This document shows, one piece after another, positions 5,874 through 6,839 of a stretch of DNA of 6,839 nucleotides. Origin of the DNA: Candidatus Bipolaricaulota bacterium. GTDB taxonomy: Bacteria > Bipolaricaulota > Bipolaricaulia > UBA7950 > UBA9294. A program made the translations under genes and the position numbers. The notes under the pieces were generated by a model, which saw only the letters and a list, made by a program, of their open reading frames with translations, was not told the DNA's origin and did not search any database. Numbering within the stretch: the stretch's first letter is position 1; each line of letters opens with the position of its first letter. The stretch spans positions 1 through 6,839 of the forward strand of contig WFSM01000086.1 in assembly GCA_015485945.1 (NCBI GenBank), read 5' to 3'.

Positions 5874-5905
5874 AATCAGGGCTGTAACTCTGTACTTGCA
5901 GGAAG

Positions 5906-5915
5906 CCGATATCGG
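5906..5915. promoter_or_regulatory. Perfect 10-bp palindrome upstream of the operon promoter
   Basis: CCGATATCGG is a perfect palindrome centred about 73 bp upstream of the predicted start of the GNAT-like operon, in the 166-bp gap after the HD-domain gene. This position fits an activator site, but a 10-bp palindrome can occur by chance and I see no second copy in the window. Confidence 0.2.
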
Positions 5916-5977
5916 TAACAACCGGCATGGCATCCACTCAATTATGGGGAGATCTCATCGTTGTTTTCCGTCAGGTT

Positions 5978-6532
5978 TTATATCGCTGGCAAGTCAAGCT
6001 CGATTTTAAGCTCCCGGTAGAATGCCTGGAGAACAAGGTGTCTCTTCTCAGCCAAACTGCGGGCGGTTCCCGTATAAAGTCGGTCCCTAAGTGTCAGCAG
6101 TTTTTCGTCAAAATGCGCCAGCGTTTCCGGTATCGTCCGGCCGGTTTCGCCGCTGAACATGAATGCCCGAGCGACTCCGATCGCCCCGATTGCGTCAAGC
6201 TTATCCGCATCGCTTAATACTTTTGCCTCTAATGTTTGTGGTGCAACGCCCGCGGAGAAAGAATGCGCCTCAATGCAGTGTGCCACGTTTGCGACAAACT
6301 CCGAGCTATAACCCTGGGACTGCAAAATCTCCCGTGCGATTTCCGCGCCCACCCGGGCGTGGTCCTGCTCTCCACGTGCGATGTCGTGAAGCTCGGCCGC
6401 TTTTTTCACCACCATCACGTCCGCCCGTTCCGCGTTCGCTATGTAAATGGCGAGTCGTGTTACTCGTTCAGTGTGGCCTTGATCGTGAGAAGACATGCTT
6501 AGCAGACTTATAGGAAATTTGCACTCTAACAC
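5978..6532 (-). CDS. HD-domain metal-dependent phosphohydrolase (YedJ-like)
   Basis: HD-domain proteins are cytoplasmic metal-dependent phosphohydrolases that often act on nucleotides. The metal-binding pattern is complete: HTERV supplies the first His, LHDIAR the HD pair, EAHS a further His and DADKLDAIGAIG the distal Asp. In numbering from the internal ATG at 6496 these are His8, His37-Asp38, His78 and Asp98. DADKLDAIGAIGV is characteristic of the small stand-alone YedJ-type group; there is no fused sensor or GGDEF domain. Two starts are possible: GTG at 6532 (184 residues, TAGGA about 8 nt upstream) and ATG at 6496 (172 residues, no clear ribosome binding site). The extra 12 residues before MSSHDQGH look uncharacteristic of the family, so I cannot decide. 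The substrate is unknown. It precedes the thiolase operon on the same strand but is separated by 166 bp and a promoter candidate, so a shared role is not implied. Confidence 0.88.
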   Translation of the reverse strand: MLECKFPISLLSMSSHDQGHTERVTRLAIYIANAERADVMVVKKAAELHDIARGEQDHARVGAEIAREILQSQGYSSEFVANVAHCIEAHSFSAGVAPQTLEAKVLSDADKLDAIGAIGVARAFMFSGETGRTIPETLAHFDEKLLTLRDRLYTGTARSLAEKRHLVLQAFYRELKIELDLPAI

Positions 6533-6760
6533 CTACTACGTCCTAACTCCCTCCATACATATTAAGTTGTCGTTGGAACGTAACGCCAACAGCAAGCGAG
6601 GTCAAATTAGTCAGCGTCCGCACGCCTTTATGATGGGGTTGTCCCTGGAGCAACCGATCATCGCTTTGGCCACCTCCCCGCGTGTTCGTGATGGCATTAG
6701 CAGGGACTCTGACCTCAATCGTGTGTCATGTGTGGGCAATGCCGGTGGGGGGCTGTGAAC
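6533..6760. other. Intergenic region, no gene recognised
   Basis: This stretch is less GC-rich than its surroundings and holds no convincing gene. A + strand open frame spans it, but it begins inside the HD-domain gene on the opposite strand and shows no recognisable protein, so I treat it as noise. A possible weak - strand promoter for the HD gene is TAATAT (6564-6559) with TTGGCG (6589-6584), but the spacing of 19 bp is poor. A hairpin at 6630-6661 is listed separately. Confidence 0.5.
6630..6661. repeat. Intergenic inverted repeat (hairpin)
   Basis: ATGAT (6630-6634) pairs with ATCAT (6657-6661), and GGTTG (6637-6641) pairs with CAACC (6651-6655). The two 5-bp stems are separated by a GG/G internal loop and close a 9-nt loop. 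No T-run follows on either strand, so it is not an intrinsic terminator. It lies in the upstream region of both the HD gene (-) and the right-edge gene (+). Confidence 0.35.
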
Positions 6761-6789
6761 TTGACGCATTACAGAGGCGGTAATATAGT
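6761..6789 (+). promoter_or_regulatory. Strong sigma70-type promoter of the right-edge gene
   Basis: TTGACG (6761-6766, 5/6) and TATAGT (6784-6789, 5/6) are separated by 17 bp. Transcription should begin near 6796, leaving about 28 nt of leader with a good ribosome binding site. It is the best promoter match on the + strand of the window. Confidence 0.7.
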
Positions 6790-6808
6790 AGTTGATTAGA
6801 ATTAGCCT

Positions 6809-6814
6809 GGAGGA
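6809..6814 (+). promoter_or_regulatory. Ribosome binding site of the right-edge gene
   Basis: GGAGGA lies 9 nt before ATG 6824 and 4 nt before ATG 6819. The latter opens only a two-codon frame (ATG AGA TGA), so 6824 is taken as the gene start. Confidence 0.65.
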
Positions 6815-6823
6815 AAGAATGAG

Positions 6824-6839
6824 ATGAAGACGGCGTGGT
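6824..6839 (+). CDS. N-terminus of an unidentified gene running off the right edge
   Basis: Only MKTAW and one further base are inside the window. The start is supported by GGAGGA upstream and by the promoter at 6761-6789. The M-K opening would suit a signal peptide or many cytoplasmic proteins, so nothing can be said of function. The gene is transcribed divergently from the HD-domain gene. Confidence 0.5.

Noticed and set aside
5949..5956. GAGATCTC palindrome after the HD-domain gene as a terminator
   Set aside because: The stem is too short, has no loop and is not followed by a T-run on either strand.
6664..6681. - strand GCGGGGAGGTGGCCAAAG, which resembles the 5' end of a Ser or Leu tRNA
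   Set aside because: No matching 3' acceptor strand and no usable T-arm (GTTCRA with a pairing stem) follow at the right distance, so no tRNA can be folded.
6495..6758. + strand open frame in the right intergenic region
   Set aside because: It starts within the opposite-strand HD-domain gene, has no clear ribosome binding site and matches no protein pattern I recognise.
1..6839. CRISPR array, insertion sequence or prophage signal
   Set aside because: No regularly spaced repeats, terminal inverted repeats, transposase or phage genes are present in the window.

Overview
The window is bacterial, GC-rich and densely coded. RsmH (MraW), the 16S rRNA methyltransferase, is a bacterial gene, and the ribosome binding sites and sigma70-like promoters are of ordinary bacterial type. 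The hypC-hypD-hypE maturation genes imply that the organism makes a [NiFe]-hydrogenase, so an anaerobic or hydrogen-metabolising lifestyle is likely. A thiolase-fold protein paired with a DUF35 zinc-ribbon/OB-fold partner is common in archaea and in several anaerobic or deep-branching bacterial lineages. I cannot name the phylum from this sequence alone.

Layout, left to right. The 3' end of an unrecognised + strand gene (1-219) overlaps the start of rsmH (212-1129, +). rsmH converges on hypE, and the two stop codons share a single CTAG. On the - strand, hypC (3489-3223), hypD (3230-2145) and hypE (2148-1126) form a tightly overlapping operon with its own promoter just upstream of hypC. A 107-bp gap with a possible nested RNA structure separates hypC from the next operon. 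That operon, also - strand, reads GNAT-like protein (5811-5116), thiolase-fold protein (5119-3938), DUF35 protein (3935-3597), with start/stop overlap or near contact at each junction and a promoter candidate ahead of the GNAT-like gene. Upstream of it, on the same strand, lies an HD-domain phosphohydrolase (6532 or 6496 to 5978). An intergenic region of about 290 bp follows, ending in a strong + strand promoter and ribosome binding site for a gene of which only the first five codons are inside the window.

How the genes work together. HypC and HypD assemble the Fe(CN)2CO unit of [NiFe]-hydrogenase, and HypE makes the thiocyanate that donates cyanide. HypA, HypB, HypF and the hydrogenase itself are not in the window. 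The GNAT-like/thiolase/DUF35 operon probably encodes one acyl-CoA-handling system. Its most notable feature is that the thiolase-fold protein has proline where the nucleophilic cysteine of thiolases should be, while the other active-site motifs (LHDAF, GHP and the C-terminal Cys) are kept. It may therefore not be a Claisen-type thiolase. A retro-aldolase like the steroid-degrading Ltp2/ChsH2-DUF35 complexes is one precedent for a Cys-less thiolase fold with a DUF35 partner. This is the best candidate for something undescribed in the window.
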